From Caballeronia sp. BR00000012568055 (lineage in GTDB: Bacteria; Pseudomonadota; Gammaproteobacteria; Burkholderiales; Burkholderiaceae), in contig NZ_JAQFVG010000335.1 of NCBI RefSeq assembly GCF_029439455.1, positions 1-42,634 of the forward strand: a DNA stretch of 42,634 bases, in the 5' to 3' direction. Both the position numbers and the translations under genes were made by a program. Below the pieces are notes generated by a model. It was given only the letters and a program-made list of their open reading frames with translations. It made no database searches and was not told where the DNA came from. Positions within the stretch are counted from its first letter, which is position 1. Every line of letters begins with the position of its first letter. Positions 1 through 7,348 of the stretch are shown piece by piece.

Positions 1-225
1 GAACGCTTCGATATCCGTGAACGGTTCGGAGAAAAGATAGGTCCAGTCGCGGCCATCGTCAGCGGCGCTGTAGGCTTCGAACAGATCGTCTAGATGACGA
101 TCGACATCCACCGGTTCCAAACGGCAATGTTTCCCTTCAATCACGATTCGCGCGGGTCGCTCGCGCGTCGTCCAGTCATTCACGGCATCGCCAATCGGCT
201 GCTGATACTCGTTCGTTCTCGTCAT
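1..225 (-). CDS. GNAT-family N-acetyltransferase, N-terminal part (runs off the left edge)
   Basis: A leftward frame starts at the ATG read from 225-223 and stays open to the window edge, giving the first 75 residues. The protein begins MTRTNEYQQPIGDAVNDW and continues through IEGKHCRLEPVDVDRH to an AYSAADDGRDWTYL-type segment. This opening resembles RimJ/RimL-like GNAT acetyltransferases, in which a conserved 'G x x C R L E P L' strand precedes the acetyl-CoA fold. Members acetylate amino groups of proteins or small molecules; the substrate here cannot be told. The acetyl-CoA-binding loop lies outside the window. It is divergent from the betI-like gene and shares a 138-bp intergenic region with it. 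The family call rests on the N-terminus only. Confidence 0.7.
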   Translation of the reverse strand, partial: MTRTNEYQQPIGDAVNDWTTRERPARIVIEGKHCRLEPVDVDRHLDDLFEAYSAADDGRDWTYLFSEPFTDIEAF

Positions 226-304
226 GCGTCGCAGACTCCCGTGGTCACTCGTCCGAAAGCATCTAAGGTAACGCATTCGTTTGATATCGAGTATGCAAAA
301 AGCG

Positions 305-326
305 TTGATTGACCGTTCAAATTAAA
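305..326. promoter_or_regulatory. Candidate BetI-type operator
   Basis: The stretch TTGATTGACCGTTCAAATTA has a TTGA-CCGT-TCAA core at 309-320 flanked by partly symmetric A/T arms. It lies about 45 bp before the chosen betI start, in the region shared with the divergent GNAT gene. From memory it resembles BetI sites built around an ATTGA-CGT-TCAAT palindrome. Autoregulation is inferred; no promoter elements were resolved. Confidence 0.45.
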
Positions 327-363
327 TCCGCTTACCATGCGTCGATCGACACACGAGATCACC

Positions 364-954
364 ATGCCCAAGCTCGGAATGCGCGAAGTGCGCCGCGCAC
401 AATTGATCGACGCCACGCTGCTCACCATCGACCAGGTCGGGCTCGGCGGCGCGACGCTCGCGTCTGTGGCGCAGCGCGCGAGCACATCGACAGGAATCGT
501 GAGTCACTATTTCGGCGATAAGGATGGCCTGCTCGAAGCCACCATGCGCCATGTTTTACGCGATCTCTGGTTGGCTACGTCGCGCCGTCGCAAGGCCGCG
601 AAGGCGGATTCGCGCTCGAAATTGCGCGCGGTCGTCGCCGCCAATTTCGATGCGGAACAGGTGAACGGTCCCGTCATGAAGACGTGGCTCGCGTTCTGGT
701 CGGAGAGCATGCACAAGCCTGCGTTGAGGCGCTTGCAGCATGTGAATACGCGGCGACTTTATTCGAATCTGTGCGCGGATTTTTCGCGTGAGTTGTCGAA
801 GCCTGCGGCGCGACGCGCGGCGAGTGGGTTGGCCGCGTTGATAGATGGCTTATGGCTGCGCGGCGCGTTGGCCGGCGAACCGTTCGATACGAAAGGCGCG
901 CTGCGTCTGGCTTACGATTACATCGACCTGATACTCGAACCGCGCGAGCAATAA
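364..954 (+). CDS. betI: TetR-family repressor BetI (choline/glycine betaine control)
   Basis: The 196-residue protein starts [19 protein letters not shown], the typical BetI N-terminus, so the ATG at 364 is preferred over the in-frame ATG at 337. Residues 1-60 are a TetR helix-turn-helix ending in [19 protein letters not shown]. The C-terminal part carries [21 protein letters not shown] and [15 protein letters not shown], both strongly conserved in BetI. Length matches the family. Known BetI proteins repress choline uptake and the betBA genes until choline is present. Here the downstream neighbour is a convergent dehydrogenase and no betB or betA is nearby, so its targets may lie elsewhere. 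A palindrome just upstream may be its own operator. Confidence 0.85.
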   Translation: MPKLGMREVRRAQLIDATLLTIDQVGLGGATLASVAQRASTSTGIVSHYFGDKDGLLEATMRHVLRDLWLATSRRRKAAKADSRSKLRAVVAANFDAEQVNGPVMKTWLAFWSESMHKPALRRLQHVNTRRLYSNLCADFSRELSKPAARRAASGLAALIDGLWLRGALAGEPFDTKGALRLAYDYIDLILEPREQ

Positions 955-956
955 AA

Positions 957-983
957 AACGGCGCGGAGAATATCCGCGCCGTT
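957..983 (-). terminator. Rho-independent terminator between betI and the SSADH gene
   Basis: A perfect 11-bp stem (AACGGCGCGGA with TCCGCGCCGTT) closes a five-base loop. On the minus strand it is followed by a run of T, as expected for the leftward dehydrogenase gene ending at 1007. The hairpin sits 2 bp after the betI stop and may also serve that gene, although the plus strand lacks a T tract. Confidence 0.85.
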
Positions 984-1006
984 CCTGCTTCAATGCAACG
1001 CTTGAA

Positions 1007-2452
1007 TTAAACCGCCATCACCGTCACCGACTTCGACACGAGATACGGTTCGAGCGCTTCCGGTCCGCCTTCCGAGCCATAACCCGAATCCTTGACGCCA
1101 CCAAACGGCATTTCAGGCCAGGGCGTCGCGGGCTGATTGATCCACAACATGCCGACTTCAAGCTGATTCGTCAGCAGATGCACGTTCTTGAACGAGCGCG
1201 TGAACGCATAACCCGCGAGACCATACGGCAGACGATTCGCCTCGGCGATGGCTTCCTCGATCGAATCGAATCCGCGCACCGCCGCGACCGGGCCGAACGG
1301 CTCGTTGTTGAACACGTCCGCTTCTAGCGATACATCGGTAATCACCGTCGGCGCAAAGAAATTGCCCGCCGTGCCGATACGCTCGCCGCCCGTGGCAATC
1401 GTCGCGCCGGTCTTGCGCGCGTTTTCGATCACGCTGTTCATCGCCGTGATACGGCGTGCGTTGGCCAAAGGTCCGAGCGTGGTGCCATCGGCGAGGCCAT
1501 CGCCTACTTTCAGACTTTCGGCGTGCTTGACCAGCGCGGCGATGAAGTCCTGCTTCACGCTGTTATGCACGAGGAAACGCGTCGGCGAAATGCAGACCTG
1601 ACCGGCATTGCGGAATTTGGCCGCGCCCGATGCCTTCACCGCGAGTTCCACGTCCGCGTCTTCCGCGACGATTACCGGCGCGTGGCCGCCGAGTTCCATG
1701 GTCGCGCGCTTCATATGCGTGCCGGCGAGCGCGGCGAGTTGCTTGCCCACGGCCGTCGATCCGGTGAACGTCACTTTGCGGATTTCCGGATGCGCGATCA
1801 GGAACTGCGAAATCTGCGGCGGATCGCCATAGACGAGTTGCACAACGCCCTTGGGCACGCCTGCATCGGCGAATGCGCGAATCAGTTCAGCGGGCGATGC
1901 CGGCGTTTCTTCCGGCGCCTTCACGATAAACGAACAGCCCGTCGCCAGCGATGCGCACAGCTTGCGCACCACCTGATTGACCGGGAAATTCCACGGCGTG
2001 AACGCAGCGACCGGACCGACCGGCTCCTTCACCACGATCTGCTGCGCATTCACATTGCGCGGCGGCACGATCCGCCCGTACACGCGACGCCCTTCATCCG
2101 CGAACCATTCGATGATATCCGCCGCCGAATTCACCTCGATACGCGCTTCCGCCAGTGGCTTGCCCTGCTCCTGCGTCATCAGGCGCGCGATCGAATCTGC
2201 GCGTTCGCGGATGATCCCGGCCGCCTTGCGCATGGTGTTCGCACGCTCGATGGCCGTCAGCTTGCGCCACGTCGCAAAGCCTTGTTTCGATGCCGCCACC
2301 GCGCGTTCCAGATCGGCCGTGCCCGCGCGCGCCACCTTGCCGATCACCTCGCCCGTCGCCGGACTCACGACGTTGATGGTCTCGCCGGACTTGGCGTCGC
2401 ACCATTCGCCATCGATGAAAAGACGTGTGTCTGTATAGCCTGCTGTTGCCAT
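1007..2452 (-). CDS. NAD(P)-dependent succinate-semialdehyde dehydrogenase-like aldehyde dehydrogenase
   Basis: This 481-residue protein is a full-length aldehyde dehydrogenase. Visible active-site residues are N155 (in [10 protein letters not shown]), K178 (FIVKAPEE), the general base E253 (TMELGGHAP) and the nucleophile C287 ([12 protein letters not shown]). The GWEYS-like tail motif [14 protein letters not shown] is also present. The sequence resembles the GabD group, which oxidises succinate semialdehyde to succinate, but related enzymes act on 2-oxoglutarate semialdehyde or other aldehydes, so the substrate is inferred. The ATG start has a GGAGG ribosome site seven bases upstream. It is convergent with betI and shares the hairpin at 957-983. 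No GABA transaminase gene is adjacent. Confidence 0.85.
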   Translation of the reverse strand: MATAGYTDTRLFIDGEWCDAKSGETINVVSPATGEVIGKVARAGTADLERAVAASKQGFATWRKLTAIERANTMRKAAGIIRERADSIARLMTQEQGKPLAEARIEVNSAADIIEWFADEGRRVYGRIVPPRNVNAQQIVVKEPVGPVAAFTPWNFPVNQVVRKLCASLATGCSFIVKAPEETPASPAELIRAFADAGVPKGVVQLVYGDPPQISQFLIAHPEIRKVTFTGSTAVGKQLAALAGTHMKRATMELGGHAPVIVAEDADVELAVKASGAAKFRNAGQVCISPTRFLVHNSVKQDFIAALVKHAESLKVGDGLADGTTLGPLANARRITAMNSVIENARKTGATIATGGERIGTAGNFFAPTVITDVSLEADVFNNEPFGPVAAVRGFDSIEEAIAEANRLPYGLAGYAFTRSFKNVHLLTNQLEVGMLWINQPATPWPEMPFGGVKDSGYGSEGGPEALEPYLVSKSVTVMAV

Positions 2453-2757
2453 TGATGACCTCCAGATGAAAACAAATAGTCTGTCTATGTTGCCTGATAT
2501 CGGTATCGCTCGCAGAAACGCGGTTGCCTCAAGTCACGCATCGCCCTGCCGTAAACCTTCTTGAGACGCAGGTTTTCTCCGCCGTCTCTGGCTCTTTCGA
2601 TCGCTTGTTTTCAGCCGATCGGAGCAGCTTCGCATTCTCCCGTGGCATTGCTCAGGTTTGAATCAGTCACCAATCGTCCGCATGCGGACATGCCTGGTGC
2701 GATGCGCCTGCTTCGTGGATACGACTTCAATTCGCCCATTCGGTATTGCGCTTCGCC

Positions 2758-4011
2758 ATGACGAAATCTGATCGACCTGTTGTGTTGCCCCACACCTTCA
2801 TTGCCATCGCGATGAGTCTTTTGATCGCGGCCTGCGGCGGCGGCGGTAGTGGCGATGCCGGGACGACTGCATCGAATGCGGCGCGTGGCACTGCTTCGAC
2901 GTCTTCTTCTGCTGCTCCCTCTGCGTCAGCATCCTCGCCTTCGGCAGCGGCCGCTTCTCCCTCTGCATCTGCTACTACAGATGCGACTTCTGCGGCTTCG
3001 TCAGCGCCCGCCTCGGTTTCCATTGCTGCGTCAGATACAGCGGCGGCTCTTACCGCTTCAGCTCCGGTGGTCACCAGCGTGCCTGCATCGACCGCGAAGT
3101 TGTTCTACGGCGCGAACGGTCACAACAACGAAGGCGGCGCATACGATATCTCCAGCACCGCGCTCCAGCTTCAGCAATTGCAGGATCTCGGCGCAAAGCT
3201 TTATCGAAACGAGGTATTTAGCCAGAGCAGCGCGACCAAACTCGCCACCGTCGCGCAGACCATGGCGGCAGGCGGCGTGACGGTGTATCCCGTCATGCTG
3301 ATGGGCCTCGACTTCAACAGCGAAAGCGATGCCTATGCAGCGGGTTTCGCGCTCGGCCAGCAGACCGCGAATTCTTATCATTATCCGTACTACGAAGTAA
3401 CAAACGAACTCGAAACGGACGCGCTGACCGGCAATGTCGATGGCGTCTATCCTTCGCATTTCGACAACACGAAATTTACCCATGCGCGCGGCGTGATTCG
3501 CGGCATGATCGCGGGCGTCAAGTCGGTGGATGCGTCCGCGAAAATCATCATGGGCGGCGGCGGATGGCTGCACTACGCGTTCGATCAGATGCTCGCCAGC
3601 GGCACGCAACCGGACGGCTCGACCGGCCATGAAACGGTGGACTGGGACATCACCGCGTGGCACTGGTATTCGGATATGGGCGACATCACCAATGCTTGCG
3701 GCGGCACCGGTTGCCATAATGTTCTCGCCGCGCTCAAGCAACTCGGCAAGCCAATCTGGATCAACGAATTCGGCGTGCGCCCGTGGTATGGATCGGATCA
3801 GCAAGTCGCTACATATCTGATCGGCAGTCTGATGATGGCGCAATTCGTCTCGCTCGCATCGACCTACAACATCCAGTCGATTCAAACCTACGAGCTTTAC
3901 GACGATCCGGCCGGTGGCGAAGGCCCGTACGGTCTCCTGAAGAACGACGGCATCACGCCGAAGGCAGGCTACGCCGCGTTCAAACAATTCGTCGCCGCCA
4001 ATCCTCGATAA
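2758..4011 (+). CDS. Secreted lipoprotein, clan GH-A-type glycoside hydrolase (copy 1, long Ser/Ala linker)
   Basis: From the ATG at 2758 the protein is 417 residues. It opens with a lipoprotein signal ending in SLLIAAC (lipid-modified Cys 26), then a low-complexity Ser/Ala/Thr linker to about residue 110, then a TIM-barrel-like domain beginning KLFYGANGHNNEGG. The pair EVTNELE (E217, likely acid/base) and PIWINEFGV (E337, likely nucleophile) follows the clan GH-A pattern of Glu after Asn on one strand and a second catalytic Glu on another. I infer an outer-membrane or periplasmic endoglycosidase, possibly acting on an exopolysaccharide; the substrate is unknown. A paralogue follows at 4648. 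An alternative ATG lies at 2746. The start lacks a clear ribosome site. Confidence 0.72.
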   Translation: MTKSDRPVVLPHTFIAIAMSLLIAACGGGGSGDAGTTASNAARGTASTSSSAAPSASASSPSAAAASPSASATTDATSAASSAPASVSIAASDTAAALTASAPVVTSVPASTAKLFYGANGHNNEGGAYDISSTALQLQQLQDLGAKLYRNEVFSQSSATKLATVAQTMAAGGVTVYPVMLMGLDFNSESDAYAAGFALGQQTANSYHYPYYEVTNELETDALTGNVDGVYPSHFDNTKFTHARGVIRGMIAGVKSVDASAKIIMGGGGWLHYAFDQMLASGTQPDGSTGHETVDWDITAWHWYSDMGDITNACGGTGCHNVLAALKQLGKPIWINEFGVRPWYGSDQQVATYLIGSLMMAQFVSLASTYNIQSIQTYELYDDPAGGEGPYGLLKNDGITPKAGYAAFKQFVAANPR

Positions 4012-4020
4012 ACCACGCAA

Positions 4021-4045
4021 ATCGGCCCGCGCGCCTGCGGGCGAT
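4021..4045 (+). terminator. Terminator-like hairpin after glycosidase copy 1
   Basis: GCCCGC at 4025-4030 pairs with GCGGGC at 4037-4042. The outer ATC/GAT extends the stem across a single bulged G. It begins 9 bp after the stop codon. No T run follows, so it is a weak intrinsic terminator candidate or a 3'-end stabilising structure. Confidence 0.45.
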
Positions 4046-4351
4046 CCCACGCTTCGGGACAGATGAACGCACGCGTGCGAGCCGGTAAAAACAGAAAGGT
4101 ATTCTCGAAACCTAATTGTTGGCACGTGCTTTTTTCTGCAACTTCGGTTTACTTTCCATTCATTACCCGATAACCTTTGCGCCGCTATCACAGGTTTCGG
4201 CAACGCTTGCAAGTCTGACGATCATTGATCAGACCAGATCGGCAAATTCGTTATCCACAGCGCGCATCGCGGCTTGTACAAGTTACCGGTGAATAGCACG
4301 CCGTCAGGCAAAAACGCCTTCGGCGCTTCGCAGTATCCGTTGATCAAAAGC

Positions 4352-4373
4352 GAGCAAACGCAATCGTTTGCTC
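4352..4373. repeat. Perfect 9-bp inverted repeat, candidate operator
   Basis: GAGCAAACG at 4352-4360 and CGTTTGCTC at 4365-4373 are exact reverse complements around the tetranucleotide CAAT. No T run follows on the plus strand, so an operator is more likely than a terminator. AACG/CGTT half-sites are common in LacI/GalR-type operators, but no such regulator is encoded nearby. Confidence 0.5.
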
Positions 4374-4647
4374 ATCGACTCCGCCATCCGGGGGCGCTGC
4401 CATTCGCGCGTCTGGACTGCTTCGGCGAATCCGTGTTGTTCCGGCTGTCGTGTGGCGCTTGCAGAGCGTCGGCAGCCAATCCCCATTGCGGGTTGTCGTA
4501 TGGACTACTAACGACCGTTCATTTGTAACGGCATCTGTGGCCCTTTGTTACATCGACATTTTGTACAGACCGGATCGTGACCGGCGCGTCCAGCGTTTGC
4601 GTTTCAATTTCGTGGCACGCCTCATGCCATTAGTACCACTAATTGAT

Positions 4648-5742
4648 ATGACGAATCGAACTCAAGCAGACACCTCACGCTTTCAGGCGTTTTACAGCAG
4701 CAAGGTCTCGGCGATTGCCGCAGCGGTCGTTGCAAGCGTGATGCTCGCCGCATGCGGCGGCGGCAGCGACAGCGCCGTCGATGCAGCCACCGGCAAAGCC
4801 GCCACGCCGAAGGCGACGGCCAAAGCCGCGAACAACGGCTCGATCTTCTACGGCTTGAACGGCCATAACAGCAACGGCGCGCCGTACGACACCACCAGCA
4901 TTCAGACGCAGTTGTCGCAGCTTCAGGATCTCGGCGCGACCATCTATCGAAACGACGTGTATAGCCAGGCATCGGCGCAGATCGTCGCGAAGGTCGCGCA
5001 GCAGATGGCGGCGGGCGGCGTGACGGTGTATCCGGTGCTGATGCTCGGCCTCGACTACAACAGCGAAGACGATGCCTATAACGCGGGTTACACGCTCGGT
5101 CAGCAAACGGCCAACTCGTATCACTACGGCTATTACGAAGTCGGCAACGAACTCGAAGCGAAGGCGCTCGCCGGCAACTACGACGGCAATAACTGGCAGC
5201 ACTACAACAACTGGTCGTACATGCTGGCGCGCGGCGTGATTCGCGGCATGATCGCGGGCGTGAAGTCGGTGGATGGCTCGGCGAAGATCATCGTTGGCGG
5301 CACGTGGAAGCACACGGCGTTCTTCCAGATGCTCGCGGACGGCTCGCAGCCCGACGGAAGCTGGGGCCATCCGACGGTGAGTTGGGACATCACCTCGTGG
5401 CACTGGTATTCGAACGAAGGCGACATCACGTACGCGTGCGGCGGCACTGGCTGCCAGGACGTGCTCGCCACGCTTCAGCAAATGGGCAAGCCGATCTGGA
5501 TCAACGAATTCGGCGTGCGTCCGGACTACGGCTCGATCGCATCGATCGCGTCTTATCTGACGGGCAGCCTGATGATGCAGCAGTACGTCAATATCGCTTC
5601 GAAGTACAACATTCAGTCGATCCAGGCTTTCGAACTGTATGACGACGGCGAAGGCGAGTACGGGTTGCTGCAAGGCGACGGCCAGACGCAAAAGCCTGCT
5701 TACTCGGCATACAAGAACTTCGTCCAAAGTCATCCGATGTAA
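4648..5742 (+). CDS. Secreted lipoprotein, clan GH-A-type glycoside hydrolase (copy 2)
   Basis: Starting at the ATG at 4648 the protein has 364 residues. A lipoprotein signal ends in SVMLAAC (Cys 36), followed by a short linker and the domain beginning SIFYGLNGHNSNGAPYD. The catalytic pair is conserved as EVGNELE (E168) and PIWINEFGV (E287). The mature domain aligns closely and without obvious gaps with the gene at 2758; the main difference is a linker of about 25 residues instead of about 85. The pair therefore looks like a tandem duplication followed by linker change. The frame is open upstream to 4450, but the signal peptide fixes the start near 4648, with 4624 as an alternative. The substrate is unknown. 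Confidence 0.72.
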   Translation: MTNRTQADTSRFQAFYSSKVSAIAAAVVASVMLAACGGGSDSAVDAATGKAATPKATAKAANNGSIFYGLNGHNSNGAPYDTTSIQTQLSQLQDLGATIYRNDVYSQASAQIVAKVAQQMAAGGVTVYPVLMLGLDYNSEDDAYNAGYTLGQQTANSYHYGYYEVGNELEAKALAGNYDGNNWQHYNNWSYMLARGVIRGMIAGVKSVDGSAKIIVGGTWKHTAFFQMLADGSQPDGSWGHPTVSWDITSWHWYSNEGDITYACGGTGCQDVLATLQQMGKPIWINEFGVRPDYGSIASIASYLTGSLMMQQYVNIASKYNIQSIQAFELYDDGEGEYGLLQGDGQTQKPAYSAYKNFVQSHPM

Positions 5743-5768
5743 ATCGCGGGCAATACGCCGCGTCCCGA

Positions 5769-5800
5769 CTCGCGCGCATCATCGAAAAGATGCGCGCGAG
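5769..5800 (+). terminator. Terminator-like hairpin after glycosidase copy 2
   Basis: A perfect 12-bp stem is formed by CTCGCGCGCATC (5769-5780) and GATGCGCGCGAG (5789-5800) around an eight-base loop. It begins 26 bp after the stop codon. No T run follows, so it may act as a weak terminator or 3'-end structure. Confidence 0.5.
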
Positions 5801-6005
5801 ATCGAAAACGAACAATTCGAACCAGAAAAACGAAAAGAATTGTTCCATCAGCAATCGGTCACGCCCGACCGATCGCGCAAAAAATCCAACCAAATCCTCA
5901 ATTTAGCCGGATGCTTACGCGATCGCGCCGCAAGCATCCCTATGGTTTTCCCTAGTCCTCAAGCCGACGCGCGAGAGTACGATCCCCGACGATTAGCGGT
6001 CCCGA

Positions 6006-6023
6006 ATGTTCGAATTCGAGCAT
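6006..6023. promoter_or_regulatory. Imperfect 18-bp palindrome, candidate operator of the MFS-GH31 unit
   Basis: ATGTTCGAATTCGAGCAT is symmetric except for one base pair, around a perfect TCGAATTCGA core. It ends 34 bp before the transporter ATG, a typical operator position. No regulator gene is adjacent, so the binding protein is unknown. Confidence 0.4.
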
Positions 6024-6057
6024 CGGAATCGCGCAACTTGTCGTGATCGGAGTCTCC

Positions 6058-7335
6058 ATGTTGAAAACTGTCATCGGCTTGCGCTGGTGGATCATCGCGC
6101 TCGTGTGTGTCGGCACGATCATGAATTACCTGTCGCGCAACGCGCTCGGCGTGATGGCGGCGGAACTCAAGCCGCTGCTCAACATGAGCACGCAGCAGTA
6201 TTCCTATGTGGTCGGTGCGTTTCAGATCGGCTATACGATCATGCAGCCGGTGTGCGGGCTGATTATCGATGTGATCGGTCTGCGGCTCGGCTTCGCCTTG
6301 TTTGCGTGTCTGTGGTCGGCAACCGGCATGGCGCACGGTCTGGTCGGCAACTGGATGTCGCTGGCCGCATTGCGTGGGCTGATGGGTCTGTCCGAAGCGG
6401 TGGCCATTCCGGCCGGCATGAAAGTGGTTGCGGAGTGGTTTCCGAATCGCGAGAAGTCCGTCGCGGTCGGTTACTTCAACGCGGGCACCTCGCTCGGTTC
6501 GTTGTTCGCGCCGCCGCTCGTCGTGTTCCTTTCCCTTCGATTCGGCTGGCAGAGCGCCTTCGCCGTCACGGGCGCAATGGGCTTCGTCTGGGCCGCGTTC
6601 TGGTACTGGCTGTATCGATCGCCGGCGGATCATCCGCGTATCAGCGAGAAGGAACGCGCGACGATTGCTACAGGGCAGACGCCGCGTCTGAAGTCCGGAG
6701 AAAAGCGCCGCATCCACGAAGTGCTCGGCACGCGGCGATTCTGGGCCATCGCGCAGGCGCGTTTTTTCGCGGAACCCGCGTGGCAAACCTTCAGCTTCTG
6801 GATTCCCCTCTATCTCGCCACCGAACGCCACATGGATCTCAAGCAGATCGCCATGTTCGCGTGGCTGCCGTTTCTCGCCGCCGATCTCGGCGGCTTGTTC
6901 GGCGGCTATCTCTCGCCGTTCCTGATGAAGCGTTTTCGCGTGCCGCTGATCGCCTCGCGCATCACGGGCGTGGTGCTCGGCGCGTTCATGATGATCGGGC
7001 CGGCGTGCATCGGATTGGTGGCATCGCCTTATGAAGCGATCGCGCTGTTCTGCGTCGGCGGCTTCGCGCATCAGATGATCTCGGCGCTCGTCAACACGCT
7101 CGCCGCCGATGTCTTCGAACCAGGCGAAGTCGGCACCGCAGCCGGATTCGCGGGCATGGCCGCGTGGATCGGCGGGCTCGGTTTTTCGCTGATCGTAGGC
7201 GCGCTCGCAGATACCGTCGGCTACGGGCCGCTGTTTATCGCGCTCGGCGCATTCGATCTGATCGGCGCGTTCCTGCTTGTCGTGCTGATGCGCGGCGTCA
7301 AGGGCGATGCGCGCCTTCAGTCCGTCCCGAACTAA
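6058..7335 (+). CDS. MFS transporter, anion:cation symporter (hexuronate/sugar-acid) type
   Basis: From the ATG at 6058 (GGAG at 6049-6052) the protein has 425 residues. It begins MLKTVIGLRWWIIALVCVGTIMNYLSRNALGV, the opening seen in ExuT-like transporters, where an N-Y-x-x-R-x-x-x-G motif follows the first helix. About twelve hydrophobic segments can be seen, with a charged cytoplasmic loop near the middle (HPRISEKERATIATGQTPRLKSGEKRR). Relatives import hexuronates, galactonate or related sugar acids with protons. The GH31 gene begins 13 bp after its stop, so the two are probably co-transcribed and the transporter may import the glycoside or sugar that GH31 releases. The actual substrate is not deducible. 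Confidence 0.8.
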   Translation: MLKTVIGLRWWIIALVCVGTIMNYLSRNALGVMAAELKPLLNMSTQQYSYVVGAFQIGYTIMQPVCGLIIDVIGLRLGFALFACLWSATGMAHGLVGNWMSLAALRGLMGLSEAVAIPAGMKVVAEWFPNREKSVAVGYFNAGTSLGSLFAPPLVVFLSLRFGWQSAFAVTGAMGFVWAAFWYWLYRSPADHPRISEKERATIATGQTPRLKSGEKRRIHEVLGTRRFWAIAQARFFAEPAWQTFSFWIPLYLATERHMDLKQIAMFAWLPFLAADLGGLFGGYLSPFLMKRFRVPLIASRITGVVLGAFMMIGPACIGLVASPYEAIALFCVGGFAHQMISALVNTLAADVFEPGEVGTAAGFAGMAAWIGGLGFSLIVGALADTVGYGPLFIALGAFDLIGAFLLVVLMRGVKGDARLQSVPN

Positions 7336-7348
7336 TTGGCAATCCGAA

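Larger units (their letters stand above)
4012..4647. other. 636-bp intergenic region between the two lipoprotein glycosidase genes
   Basis: I find no convincing gene here. The region holds a terminator-like hairpin at 4021-4045, a perfect DnaA-box sequence TTATCCACA at 4251-4259 and a perfect inverted repeat at 4352-4373. The last 150 bp are richer in A and T than the flanking genes and probably carry the promoter of the second glycosidase. The length is large for two tandem paralogues and suggests independent regulation. Confidence 0.6.
5743..6057. other. 315-bp intergenic region upstream of the MFS transporter
   Basis: No gene is apparent. It contains the 12-bp-stem hairpin at 5769-5800 near the end of glycosidase copy 2, a low-complexity A-rich stretch at about 5800-5900, and an imperfect 18-bp palindrome at 6006-6023 close to the transporter start. 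The promoter for the transporter-GH31 unit is probably here. Confidence 0.5.

Noticed and set aside
4251..4259. Perfect DnaA box as evidence for a second origin
   Set aside because: A lone 9-mer is expected by chance at this scale; no cluster, AT-rich segment or initiator lies beside it.
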